NCBI GenBank assembly: GCA_020628815.1
Contig: JAHDEN010000042.1
Location: 1 to 39,083, forward strand
Source: Chloroflexota bacterium
GTDB taxonomy: Bacteria > Chloroflexota > Anaerolineae > Promineifilales > Promineifilaceae
DNA length: 39,083 nt
Direction of reading: 5' to 3'
The notes beneath the pieces were generated by a model, which saw only the letters and a list, made by a program, of their open reading frames with translations, was not told where the DNA came from and did no database searches. The position numbers and the translations under genes were made by a program. Below, piece by piece: positions 1-7,603 of the stretch (positions are counted from its first letter, which is position 1; each line of letters opens with the position of its first letter).

Positions 1-707
1 GGGGTGTTTGTCGGCCGAGGGGTTGGGGTTGGAAACGCTTCAGTTGGTTCAGCGTTTGGATCCTCGGTGGGGGCTGGCTCTGTTGGCGCTGCATTTGGAT
101 CTGGGATCGGGGTGATCGAGGGGGTCGGTTCAACCGTGGGTTCCTGGGTTGGAATCGGGGTTGGTAAACCGCCATCATAGAAAGAATACTGCTCACCGAT
201 GGCTGCATCAATATCGGCCGCACTGACGGAAATTCCCCGACTTTCAGCTTCCTGACGTACCAGTTCGGTCGAAATCATCCCTTCAAGGACTCCTTCACCC
301 AACTGCTCATGACCAAATCCGAGCACGCTAATTTGCTGACCAAAGAACTGCTGAATGGTGCGCAAGGTGTTTTGACGCGCATCCTCCTGATCTTCCGCTT
401 CTGCATCGTGGAACAACTCGTAGTTTTCTTCGATGGTAGTGATCCGCTGAGCCCGCTGGAAACGAACCTGATCTTGCCAGTCGGCCATCTGAATTTCTGT
501 GCCATTTACAACGGCAACCGCTTGTCGTGGGACAAAAACAAATTCGATGATTGCACCAATGATGACGATTACAAGAATCAGACCAAGAATCGCTGCGCCA
601 ATAATGCGCATGGTGCGCAGCTGCTGCTCTTGCTGTTTTGCAAAACGCTGCTCACGTCGCTCTTGACGCGTTGTTGTTGGCCGATCTGAATTATCTCTTT
701 TTGCCAT
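1..707 (-). CDS. SurA/PpiC-type membrane-anchored foldase, N-terminal part (cut by window edge)
   Basis: The first 235 codons are present and the 3' end lies off the left edge. The protein starts with a basic, Gln/Arg-rich cytoplasmic tail (residues 1-33). One strong membrane segment follows at about 34-57. Then comes a segment beginning VAVVNGTEIQMADW, which matches the N-terminal helical domain of SurA-like peptidyl-prolyl isomerases, where 'V..VNG..I....' opens the chaperone domain. A Pro/Thr-rich linker begins near residue 185 and runs to the edge; a parvulin (PpiC) domain would be expected beyond it. This suggests an extracytoplasmic folding factor anchored in the membrane. The start is the ATG at 707, preceded by AAGGGA about 11 bases upstream. 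It lies downstream of the rpsF-rpsR terminator, so it should have its own promoter in 708-816. The function is inferred from the N-terminal domain only. Confidence 0.7.
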   Translation of the reverse strand, partial: MAKRDNSDRPTTTRQERREQRFAKQQEQQLRTMRIIGAAILGLILVIVIIGAIIEFVFVPRQAVAVVNGTEIQMADWQDQVRFQRAQRITTIEENYELFHDAEAEDQEDARQNTLRTIQQFFGQQISVLGFGHEQLGEGVLEGMISTELVRQEAESRGISVSAADIDAAIGEQYSFYDGGLPTPIPTQEPTVEPTPSITPIPDPNAAPTEPAPTEDPNAEPTEAFPTPTPRPTNT

Positions 708-816
708 GGCTTAAATTTCCCTTGGATAAATCAAAAAATAAATAATGTTGATTTAGAGGCTTCCCCAGAAAGCTATACCCTAATTATTTCATCCGTTTTT
801 AGGCTGAAATATGAAA

Positions 817-844
817 CCGGGAGAAATGAATTCATTTCTCCCGG
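817..844 (-). terminator. Rho-independent terminator of rpsF-rpsR
   Basis: This is a perfect 28-base palindrome with 14-base arms (CCGGGAGAAATGAA and its complement). It lies 27 bases past the rpsR stop. On the minus strand it is followed by a T-rich run (TTTCATATTT). A hairpin with a small loop would form in the RNA. Confidence 0.75.
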
Positions 845-871
845 TGGGGTACATATATTTGTCTGAAAATA

Positions 872-1192
872 TTAATCTTGTACGAATGCGATCAGCGCCA
901 AGTGACGTGCACGTTTAATTTCACGTGCTAACAAGCGCTGGTGTTTCGCGCACAAACCGTTTAGGCGCATCGGCTTAATACGGCCGTGTGAGGTGATGTA
1001 CTGGCGCAATGATTCTGGGTTTTTGTAGTTAAACTTGATCGTTTTTGCGCAGCGTTTAACACGTTGCACACGTTGGAAACGACGACGATTGCCACCACTG
1101 TGTCCACCGGGACGGCCGCGGCCACCGCTGCCACCGCTGCCACCACCACTTTGGTTACGATTACGATTGTTGAAATTATTCGGCCGGTTCAT
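872..1192 (-). CDS. rpsR: 30S ribosomal protein S18
   Basis: This 106-residue S18 pairs with S6 on the platform of the small ribosomal subunit. The conserved core is visible from about residue 47: CAKTIKFNYKNPESL, then RQYITSHGRIKPMR, then the C-terminal basic helix LCAKHQRLLAREIKRARHLAL. Residues 1-40 are an Asn/Arg/Gly-rich extension (GGGSGGSGGRGRPGG) that is longer than in many S18 proteins and is probably disordered. I chose the ATG at 1192 because AAGGAG lies 10 bases upstream; the in-frame TTG at 1201 sits almost on that ribosome-binding site. The start overlaps the end of rpsF, so translation is probably coupled. No ssb gene lies between rpsF and rpsR, unlike the common rpsF-ssb-rpsR order. 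Confidence 0.95.
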   Translation of the reverse strand: MNRPNNFNNRNRNQSGGGSGGSGGRGRPGGHSGGNRRRFQRVQRVKRCAKTIKFNYKNPESLRQYITSHGRIKPMRLNGLCAKHQRLLAREIKRARHLALIAFVQD

Positions 1193-1499
1193 TTTTAGCA
1201 ATCTCCTTTTTTACAAACAGATACCGCAAGATGCTTTCGTCATATTGCATTTCCCGTTCGATTTCACGGATTTTTGTACCATCGAGTTTGGCTTCAAAAT
1301 GCAGATAGTGTGCATCTTTGTTCCGTTTGATCTCGTATGCAAGCTGACGCTTGCCCCAGGCGTGATACACAGGTTTGGCGTCTTCGCCTTCTCCGTGTGT
1401 CAACGTAGCGGTTAAGTCTTCTACATATTTCGCAACAGCGTCGTTGTCCTGATTAGGCTCAATCAACACGGTCACTTCATATTCACGAATTTGTGACAT
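1176..1499 (-). CDS. rpsF: 30S ribosomal protein S6
   Basis: This 107-residue protein matches S6. It opens with REYEVTVLIEPN, has the central 'WGKRQLAYEIKRNKDAHYLHFEAKLDGTKIREIEREMQYDESILRYLFVK' region (quoted in parts: WGKRQLAYEI, ILRYLFVK), and has the expected length. S6 binds S18 and the central domain of 16S rRNA. The start ATG at 1499 has a strong AAAGGAG site 6-7 bases upstream. Its 3' end overlaps the rpsR start by 17 bases, so the two subunits that form a heterodimer are made from one message. A multi-hairpin leader (1500-1590) precedes it and may bind S6:S18 as feedback control. Confidence 0.95.
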   Translation of the reverse strand: MSQIREYEVTVLIEPNQDNDAVAKYVEDLTATLTHGEGEDAKPVYHAWGKRQLAYEIKRNKDAHYLHFEAKLDGTKIREIEREMQYDESILRYLFVKKEIAKNEPAE

Positions 1500-1590
1500 T
1501 GATTACTCCTTTCCTTGGATCGCCTGAGTAATCTCAGACCTTAGCACCTGAGTGCGCCGTGGCCGACGGTCAGGGGCGGAAGGAAAATTA
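1500..1590 (-). promoter_or_regulatory. Structured leader of rpsF-rpsR, candidate S6:S18 autoregulatory RNA
   Basis: The leader folds into nested helices that I can trace by eye. The outer arms are 1510-1516 with 1580-1586 (AAGGAAA pairing), then 1521-1524 with 1575-1578. Inside are a hairpin 1524-1528/1533-1537 and a second arm 1547-1551/1570-1574 that closes a 4-bp helix 1557-1560/1566-1569. The outer helix uses bases just 5' of and touching the rpsF Shine-Dalgarno. Feedback leaders that bind the S6:S18 pair are known upstream of rpsF in several phyla. I see a structured leader; its identity with that motif is inferred. Confidence 0.45.
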
Positions 1591-1740
1591 AGTGGATTTA
1601 AAGTCATCCCCATCAAGTATGTGGATGCGACTCGTAATTCTAATCAATCAACACCCTGAATTCAACTATTGTAAAGTTTCAGATATTGATTTAATCCATT
1701 CATTCAGACTGAACTTTTAAAACTGGTAATATTGCCAATT

Positions 1741-2502
1741 ATGCCATTACTTACTTGCGATAAATTTGAAATTTCATGGACGAGCAACCGGGTTAAAAGC
1801 AAGCTTGCCATGATCCTTGTTCACGGAGCAGGCGGCCGCCATATCGATTGGCCTAAAGAATTGCGCCACAATCGACTGGTTAAAACACTTTCGGTCGATC
1901 TGCCCGGCCACTTTAAGCTCCAGGGCGATCCGTGCCAAACGATTGAGGAGATGGCCGATGTCATCACATGTTTGGTTGAAGATCAAAAATTGGAAAAGGT
2001 TGTGGTTGTGGGCCACTCAATGGGTGGGCTGATCGCTCAAGAAATCGGTGTTCGGCAGCCAGCTTGGCTAGACAGTCTAATTTTGCTGGGCACTGCACCG
2101 GTTATGCCGGTTCATCCCATCATTTTGGATAATATTTACACAGATTTAGACAAGACGGCCGACTTTATCACCAAATACGCTTGGTCTGGCAAGGGGTACG
2201 GGGTTGTAACCGGTGCTGTGCGCAAGGCTGTGATGGAAAATCGGCCGGAAACGCTGCATGCTGACTTTAGCGCTTGTAGTCAATACGACGTGCGTGAACG
2301 GTTATCTGAAATTCAAGCAGAGACGTTGGTGATTGGCGGGCAACGGGACAAATTTACACCGCTCAAACAAAGCGAATTTATCGTTGAGCAGGTTCCCAAT
2401 GCGAAGCTGCAAGTGATGAAAGCGGCAGGTCATTATATGGCGCAAGAACAACCCTTACAGCTTACAAGGATCATGATCCCTTATTTGAAAAAACGGCTGT
2501 AG
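1741..2502 (+). CDS. Alpha/beta-hydrolase fold protein
   Basis: This 253-residue protein has the alpha/beta-hydrolase landmarks. The oxyanion-hole motif VHGAGG is at about 27-32. The nucleophile elbow GHSMGG puts the catalytic Ser at about residue 93. An acidic residue lies in GGQRDKFTP, and the catalytic His is in AAGHYMAQEQP near the C-terminus. No signal peptide is seen, so it should be cytoplasmic. The substrate cannot be told from sequence; esterase, lactonase and haloperoxidase-like families all share these motifs. The ATG at 1741 was chosen over the in-frame TTG at 1732, and neither has a clear ribosome-binding site. It converges on rdgB with only 11 bases between the stops. Confidence 0.85.
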   Translation: MPLLTCDKFEISWTSNRVKSKLAMILVHGAGGRHIDWPKELRHNRLVKTLSVDLPGHFKLQGDPCQTIEEMADVITCLVEDQKLEKVVVVGHSMGGLIAQEIGVRQPAWLDSLILLGTAPVMPVHPIILDNIYTDLDKTADFITKYAWSGKGYGVVTGAVRKAVMENRPETLHADFSACSQYDVRERLSEIQAETLVIGGQRDKFTPLKQSEFIVEQVPNAKLQVMKAAGHYMAQEQPLQLTRIMIPYLKKRL

Positions 2503-2513
2503 GCACCAGATTT

Positions 2514-3113
2514 TTAAACTAATCGGGTTAAAAACGATTTCAAATTTTCAATCGCTTGCCCTCGATGGCTAATGGGATGTTTCTCTTCCGGCCGTAGCTG
2601 TGCCATTGTTTTCCCCCCTTGTCCATCAGGAATGAAGATCGGGTCATACCCAAAGCCAAAACTCCCTTGTGGAGCTAGGGCAATCTGGCCAGGGCAGACA
2701 CCTTCGGCCGTTTGAATCACATCCCCGTTGCTATCTGCAACGGCAATAACGCACCGAAATCGAGCTGTGCGCTCCGGCTGTGGCACAGACTCTAAGTTTT
2801 TTAACAAGAACAAATATCGCTCTTCATGGGTCATTTCTGGTGATCCATAGCGAGCTGTGTAGAGACCCGGGGCACCGCCCAACGCGTCCACCTCTAAACC
2901 TGAATCGTCAGCCAGAGTAATATGGCCAGCTAATTTGGCCCACTGAGTGGCTTTTAAAATCGCATTTTCGGTAAATGTGCTTCCGGTTTCCTCAACGTCT
3001 AAATCATGGCCCGTATCTTTTTGGCCCAACCATTCAACTTTTAAATCTGTTAATAAGTCGGCAAACTCTTTTACTTTTCCCGGGTTTCCCGTTGCAACTA
3101 GAAGCTGTTTCAT
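2514..3113 (-). CDS. rdgB: XTP/dITP pyrophosphatase (RdgB/HAM1 family)
   Basis: This 199-residue enzyme would hydrolyse non-canonical purine triphosphates such as dITP and XTP to monophosphates, keeping them out of DNA. The family signatures are all present: the N-terminal LVATGNPGKVKEF nucleotide-binding loop, GSTFTENAILKA, the catalytic LADDSGLEVDALGGAPGLY segment, FGFGYDPIF, and the C-terminal ISHRGQA. The length is normal for the family. It is transcribed alone, convergent with the hydrolase gene and divergent from the lipoprotein gene at 3318. Confidence 0.95.
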   Translation of the reverse strand: MKQLLVATGNPGKVKEFADLLTDLKVEWLGQKDTGHDLDVEETGSTFTENAILKATQWAKLAGHITLADDSGLEVDALGGAPGLYTARYGSPEMTHEERYLFLLKNLESVPQPERTARFRCVIAVADSNGDVIQTAEGVCPGQIALAPQGSFGFGYDPIFIPDGQGGKTMAQLRPEEKHPISHRGQAIENLKSFLTRLV

Positions 3114-3317
3114 TTCTTGATAAATCCTTTAGAACCTGTATAACCAAATGCAAACTTGTGTGCTTTAACGCGCATTTTGCAGCAACACAGAGCCTTTTAA
3201 TCTTTTATTTGCACGAGTGAGTTAATTCGTTATTTAAAACTCGTGTCATGCTCGTCATAATCTGGACACTGTCAGATCACTTTGTCACAATTATGCGGCC
3301 GTTCAACAAAGAAGTCC

Positions 3318-4805
3318 ATGAAAAAATATCTGTTCATACTCACGTTTATTACCATATTTTTCCTGAGCGTAGCCTGCGCCAGTCAATCGGTAGAGGAGCA
3401 ACCGGCCGACGAGATTGCTCCGGTTGAAAGTCAGCCCAACGCACAGGTTACTTTAAGCGAGACAAACAGCGCACCTAATCAGCAAATTGTTGTGCAGGGT
3501 CAAGGATTTCCGCCAAACGAAGTGGTGGTGATCTACTATGCTGAAAGCGAGACAAATTTGGGGCCAGCCGTTGCCCAGACAATCAGCAGCCCTATGGGGG
3601 ATTTTCAGCTTGAGCTGTTAACCCCTACATCGTGGCCCGGAGCTGATTTGCGCGGTGAGACTCGCCTGCGTATCGTGGCTGAAACGGCTCAGACCCCTGT
3701 AATGGCCTCTGCACCGATCACGATTGAATATGATGGGGCGATTATCCGTTTTGAGAACACAGCGGCCGGTTATGCGATCGAAATCCCAGATGGATGGGGA
3801 GCAACCGATGACCAGATGACCCCATTGGGAACTGTGATTTTGCTGGGCCCTGAACCGATTTATCCCGGTAGTCCGAGTAACAGCACCATTATTACGGTGG
3901 ATGTGAACCAGCTAGACGAGTTGGGAGCGGCGCAGTCGTTGCTATGTGGTAGCCCCGGTTGTACAGATGAGGTTGTATTTAATCTGACGACCGTGAACGG
4001 CCGAGAGGCAAAGAGTGTCATCATCGGCACAGAAAACACCCCAGATCTTGAGTGGTTTTTTGTGACCCATGAGGATCAGCTCACCTATTTTTCAATCCAT
4101 GATCCCTTAACTTTGGAAACCATCGATGCTTTGGTGCAATCGTTTACCTTGATCGAAAAAGTTGCGGAAACGGCCCAAGACGGTAATCAAGAAGTCGAAG
4201 TTGTGATGAGTGAGGTCGATGTTGCAGATGCTCCTGAAGCGGCTGAGGTTGCTGAAACTGCGGAAGTTGAAGAGCCAACCAGCACTCCCATCTTGATCCC
4301 AACAGATACCCCTGTGCCAACTGAAACACCTACCCCCAGCCCTACCCCATTGCTTCAGCCAACCAATACGCCCGTTGTTTCTCCCACACCAACCGTCGAG
4401 CCTACGGCTACGGTTGATCTAGATCTTGCGGATCCTGCGTCTATTGGACCGTTGCAAACGGTGCTAGATTTGCTCACCATTTTGTCAGTGCGGGCTCAGG
4501 ATCGGGATACATTACTGTACTTTTCTGAATTGGCTCGGGAAGAGCTAAATAATCCCAATGACATTCAAGATTATCTGCAGCTAAGCCGCACCCCTTTTGC
4601 ATTTCAAGTTGAGCGCATTCAAGGGGTAGCGCCGCCGGTTGTACGGGCTACTGTGCAGTTCTTTGTCAACAGCCCGCCCGAAACGATTGATCTGGAAATG
4701 GTGCAAGAGGAAGGGCGTTGGCGAGTTAATGCGGCTCGTTTGGTGGTTGTAGACCCACCACCGGCCGAAGAACCTGAACCTGAAGCTGGTGAAGGTGACG
4801 AATAG
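3318..4805 (+). CDS. Lipoprotein with PsbP-like central region and Thr-Pro-rich linker, function unknown
   Basis: This 495-residue protein begins with a lipoprotein signal ending LSVAC (Cys20), so it should be anchored on the outer face of the membrane. I chose the ATG at 3318 because it gives a proper signal peptide; the upstream ATG at 3282 adds 12 residues without one. Residues about 38-130 look like a small beta domain (APNQQIVVQGQGFPPNEVV). A second module opens with AGYAIEIPDGW, which resembles PsbP/DUF-type domains. An acidic then Thr/Pro-rich linker (TPTPSPTPLLQPTNTP) leads to a C-terminal alpha/beta module (about 385-480) like ketosteroid-isomerase-fold domains. No enzyme motif is recognised. 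A strong hairpin follows the stop. Confidence 0.75.
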   Translation: MKKYLFILTFITIFFLSVACASQSVEEQPADEIAPVESQPNAQVTLSETNSAPNQQIVVQGQGFPPNEVVVIYYAESETNLGPAVAQTISSPMGDFQLELLTPTSWPGADLRGETRLRIVAETAQTPVMASAPITIEYDGAIIRFENTAAGYAIEIPDGWGATDDQMTPLGTVILLGPEPIYPGSPSNSTIITVDVNQLDELGAAQSLLCGSPGCTDEVVFNLTTVNGREAKSVIIGTENTPDLEWFFVTHEDQLTYFSIHDPLTLETIDALVQSFTLIEKVAETAQDGNQEVEVVMSEVDVADAPEAAEVAETAEVEEPTSTPILIPTDTPVPTETPTPSPTPLLQPTNTPVVSPTPTVEPTATVDLDLADPASIGPLQTVLDLLTILSVRAQDRDTLLYFSELAREELNNPNDIQDYLQLSRTPFAFQVERIQGVAPPVVRATVQFFVNSPPETIDLEMVQEEGRWRVNAARLVVVDPPPAEEPEPEAGEGDE

Positions 4806-4814
4806 ACAAACAAA

Positions 4815-4858
4815 AACCGGTATTTTCGACCTTATAAACAAAGTCGAAAATACCGGTT
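4815..4858. terminator. Bidirectional hairpin terminator between convergent genes
   Basis: Perfect 16-bp arms (AACCGGTATTTTCGAC at 4815-4830 and its complement at 4843-4858) enclose a 12-base loop. The hairpin sits between the stops of the lipoprotein gene (+) and the histidine kinase gene (-), and can serve both. The tails are A/T-rich but lack a long T run. Confidence 0.7.
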
Positions 4859-4897
4859 AAACGCAATCATAGCCTGCGTAGAGCTTATATGTTGAGT

Positions 4898-7360
4898 TTA
4901 ATGTGTTAGCGGGATAGAAAAGCGGATGGTTGTCCCGTTTGATGAAGTCTCTTCAACCTCAATCATCCCGTCATGCGCTTCAACCGCCATCTTGCAAAAT
5001 GCTAGCCCCAATCCACTACCGCTTTCATCATGGTCTCCGGTGGCAAATTTTTCAAAGATGTGGGCCGTCAGATTGCTGCTGATGCCAGGGCCGGTATCTT
5101 TAATCCTGACGTCAAGCATTTGCGTCTCACGGTCCGGCGTAATGTTGACAAAAATCGTCCCATTTTCGGGGGTGAACTTGAGCGAGTTTCCAATTAGATT
5201 TTGGAAAACGCGAGAGATCAAGTCTTTGTCTGCATCAACCGTTACCAGACCTTTCAGATCCGTAAAGTTACTCTCTATTTTTACATGCTTTTTGATCGCT
5301 TCAGGCTCCATCAAAAGCATGATTTCTTGAATAGAGGTGCGGATATCAAATATCTCTTTTGAAAGCGGAATTTTTCTGTCTTCTAGCCTGCTAATATCAA
5401 GGATAGCGTTTGCCAACCCTAACATCCGTTCAACTTGAGCTGATGAAATCTCGAGCATTTGGGTTTCTGACTCGCCCAGTTCGTATTGGCTGTTGAGGGT
5501 TTCGGTTAACAACTTGAGCCCGGTATCAAGCATCCAAAGTGGATTTTTAAGGTCGTGAACAATACTGTGCGTTAGGTCATCGCGCATTCGAATCAGTAAT
5601 TTTTCTTCAGTAATGTCGCGGATGATGCTTAAAAAGCCTAAATGCTCATTCTCGCTCATAACGGGCAAGAATGAGATGGTTACAACCTTTGGTCCAAGTT
5701 CGTATTCCTCTGGCTCAGCCAACACCTCAAGTGGGTCTTCTACATCAATGGCTGAAAGATGGGTTGTAAATTGTTGCGCAAAATCGACGTGGCCTGATCG
5801 CAAAAGCGCGTCGCTCAATTTGTAAATTGATTGGCCCAACCACTGCTCAAGAGGGTGTTCTTCGTTGAGCGCAAGCAAACTTTCGGCCGGTTCGTTAATC
5901 AGCAACACTTCTTGCTCTTTGCTGATCATAATAATGCCATCTTTACTCGAGTTGATAATGGCGGCCAAGCGACTTTGTTGCTCAGAAATTTCGTGGAACA
6001 GCTGCGCGTTGGTAATTGCCAGCGATGTGGCTTCAGCCACTGACTCGATCAGTGTTACTTCATCATCTGAAAAGGCATATGGCTTGGCATCCCCAAAGGC
6101 TAAAATGCCTTCGATGCCACCCCGGTTTTGGATTGGCACATACACTTCGCTGCGTGATTTAGGATGCAGAGGCGTATGGGTAGCGAGACCAAGCGTGTTA
6201 ATAATTTCAACCCGCTTGTTTTTAACATACGCTTCTCCGGCCGCAGTTGTGTCATCCAGCGCAATTTTATAGTGGCTGTCTGTGGCAAAAATCCCTTCTC
6301 GGGCGGTTGGAACCAAATATTCGGCCGATTCATCCAGCCGAAACATCGTTGCGGTTGTCCAACCGGTTAGCTCCGTCATCTTTTTCACCGTGCTCAGCTC
6401 AACCGATTCGGGCGTCAGTTTTTGGCTGATCAATTGCAAAATATCATAGAGAGACGTTTGACGGTCTACCATCCGTTTTTGCTCTTCAAAAATTTGTGAA
6501 TTCCGCAACGCCAGGGCGATTTGGCTCGCCGCATCCTGCATTAATTCAAGGTCGTCGTCACGAAAGTGGGTTTTGCGCGGATGGATTAAAGTCAAGATTC
6601 CGGTAACAACCGTTCCGCTATTAATCGGCACACCCAGCACAGATCCCTCTTCATACGGGGCATTCGGCAATGTGATCCAACGTTCGTCGTTGCGGGCGTC
6701 ATTCAAAATAACCGCTTGGCCGGTGCGGAAAATCCAGCTGGCTAGCCCATCACGCATCACCTGCCCCACCAGTTTTTTCGACTCATCCCCTTTATTCGAC
6801 CGTCTTGACAGATAGCTGTTGGTCACCTTGCCATTTGAATCAACCAGAAGCAAACTGCCCACTTCGGCATGGGTGGTTGTGCAGGCGGCATCTAAAATCT
6901 TTTCGAGGGCGACATCAAGTGAGGTTGTAATCGCCGTTGAACGGACCATGCGCAACAAGCGATCAGAAAGGTCTTGCCGGGCAAGAAGCTCTCCCTGAAT
7001 CTCTTGCTGTTTGTTCAGCATGTCTTGCATGAACTTCCCATTGTTCCGCATGTCGGCCGATTGATCTCTAAGAGCTTGAAGCTCTTTTTGTGCCGAGTTG
7101 TAGAGGAAAAATACAAAGCCAAGCAGCAACGATACGATTACAGCGATAATGCTAATAAAGTAGGATGTTAAGGTTTCTGCACCGTTTGAGCTAAATATTT
7201 GGAAGAGTAAGACGGCTAACATTGCGACGAGCGTCGTCCCAACGACATACGGTATGTAGGGTGCCCATGCGTCCCAAAATTGCGCCGGGCCGTCTTGAGC
7301 TAAATCAGGATTGTCTTTAGGCGATTCTATAGGTTGTGATCTGCTGTCAAATTGAGCCAT
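4898..7360 (-). CDS. Membrane-bound sensor histidine kinase with two GAF domains and a PAS domain
   Basis: This 820-residue kinase has two membrane segments (about 35-57 and 65-88) and a short coiled coil. It then has GAF domains at about 134-290 and 305-455, a PAS domain at about 460-585, a HisKA dimerisation helix and a HATPase_c domain. The phospho-acceptor is His602 in IVHDLKNPL. The N box is RVFQNLIGNSLKF, the G1 box KDTGPGIS, and the G2 box SGSGLGLAF. The very short extracytoplasmic loop suggests that sensing is done in the cytoplasm by the GAF and PAS modules; their ligands cannot be predicted. No response regulator is adjacent, so it is an orphan kinase here. The first membrane segment follows a hydrophilic tail of about 30 residues. 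Confidence 0.92.
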   Translation of the reverse strand: MAQFDSRSQPIESPKDNPDLAQDGPAQFWDAWAPYIPYVVGTTLVAMLAVLLFQIFSSNGAETLTSYFISIIAVIVSLLLGFVFFLYNSAQKELQALRDQSADMRNNGKFMQDMLNKQQEIQGELLARQDLSDRLLRMVRSTAITTSLDVALEKILDAACTTTHAEVGSLLLVDSNGKVTNSYLSRRSNKGDESKKLVGQVMRDGLASWIFRTGQAVILNDARNDERWITLPNAPYEEGSVLGVPINSGTVVTGILTLIHPRKTHFRDDDLELMQDAASQIALALRNSQIFEEQKRMVDRQTSLYDILQLISQKLTPESVELSTVKKMTELTGWTTATMFRLDESAEYLVPTAREGIFATDSHYKIALDDTTAAGEAYVKNKRVEIINTLGLATHTPLHPKSRSEVYVPIQNRGGIEGILAFGDAKPYAFSDDEVTLIESVAEATSLAITNAQLFHEISEQQSRLAAIINSSKDGIIMISKEQEVLLINEPAESLLALNEEHPLEQWLGQSIYKLSDALLRSGHVDFAQQFTTHLSAIDVEDPLEVLAEPEEYELGPKVVTISFLPVMSENEHLGFLSIIRDITEEKLLIRMRDDLTHSIVHDLKNPLWMLDTGLKLLTETLNSQYELGESETQMLEISSAQVERMLGLANAILDISRLEDRKIPLSKEIFDIRTSIQEIMLLMEPEAIKKHVKIESNFTDLKGLVTVDADKDLISRVFQNLIGNSLKFTPENGTIFVNITPDRETQMLDVRIKDTGPGISSNLTAHIFEKFATGDHDESGSGLGLAFCKMAVEAHDGMIEVEETSSNGTTIRFSIPLTH

Positions 7361-7550
7361 TAGTAAGGGGGAGAACTAGAACTAGTTGGTTTAAATGGTG
7401 TGCTGACCAAACAAATCTGTGTTTTTAATGACACGGAGGTTAGTACTACAGTCTATGTTAACTAAATCTGGAGCAGAAATAAATATACTTTTGTCCTAGT
7501 AATATCTTAAGCTTATCTTACGGTCATGCTGTGTAGATAAAAACAAAAAA

Positions 7551-7571
7551 GCCCAACTGCATGAGTTGGGC
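7551..7571 (-). terminator. Rho-independent terminator of the aldehyde:ferredoxin oxidoreductase gene
   Basis: An 8-bp hairpin (GCCCAACT/AGTTGGGC) with a 5-base loop is followed on the minus strand by TTTTTTGTTTTT. It lies 33 bases after the stop at 7604. Confidence 0.85.
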
Positions 7572-7603
7572 CTCTTTTTAGGTTGTTTTTCTGCAAACTT
7601 GAT

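Noticed and set aside
4898..7360. A paired response regulator for the histidine kinase
   Set aside because: Neither neighbour encodes a receiver domain; the kinase is an orphan in this window.
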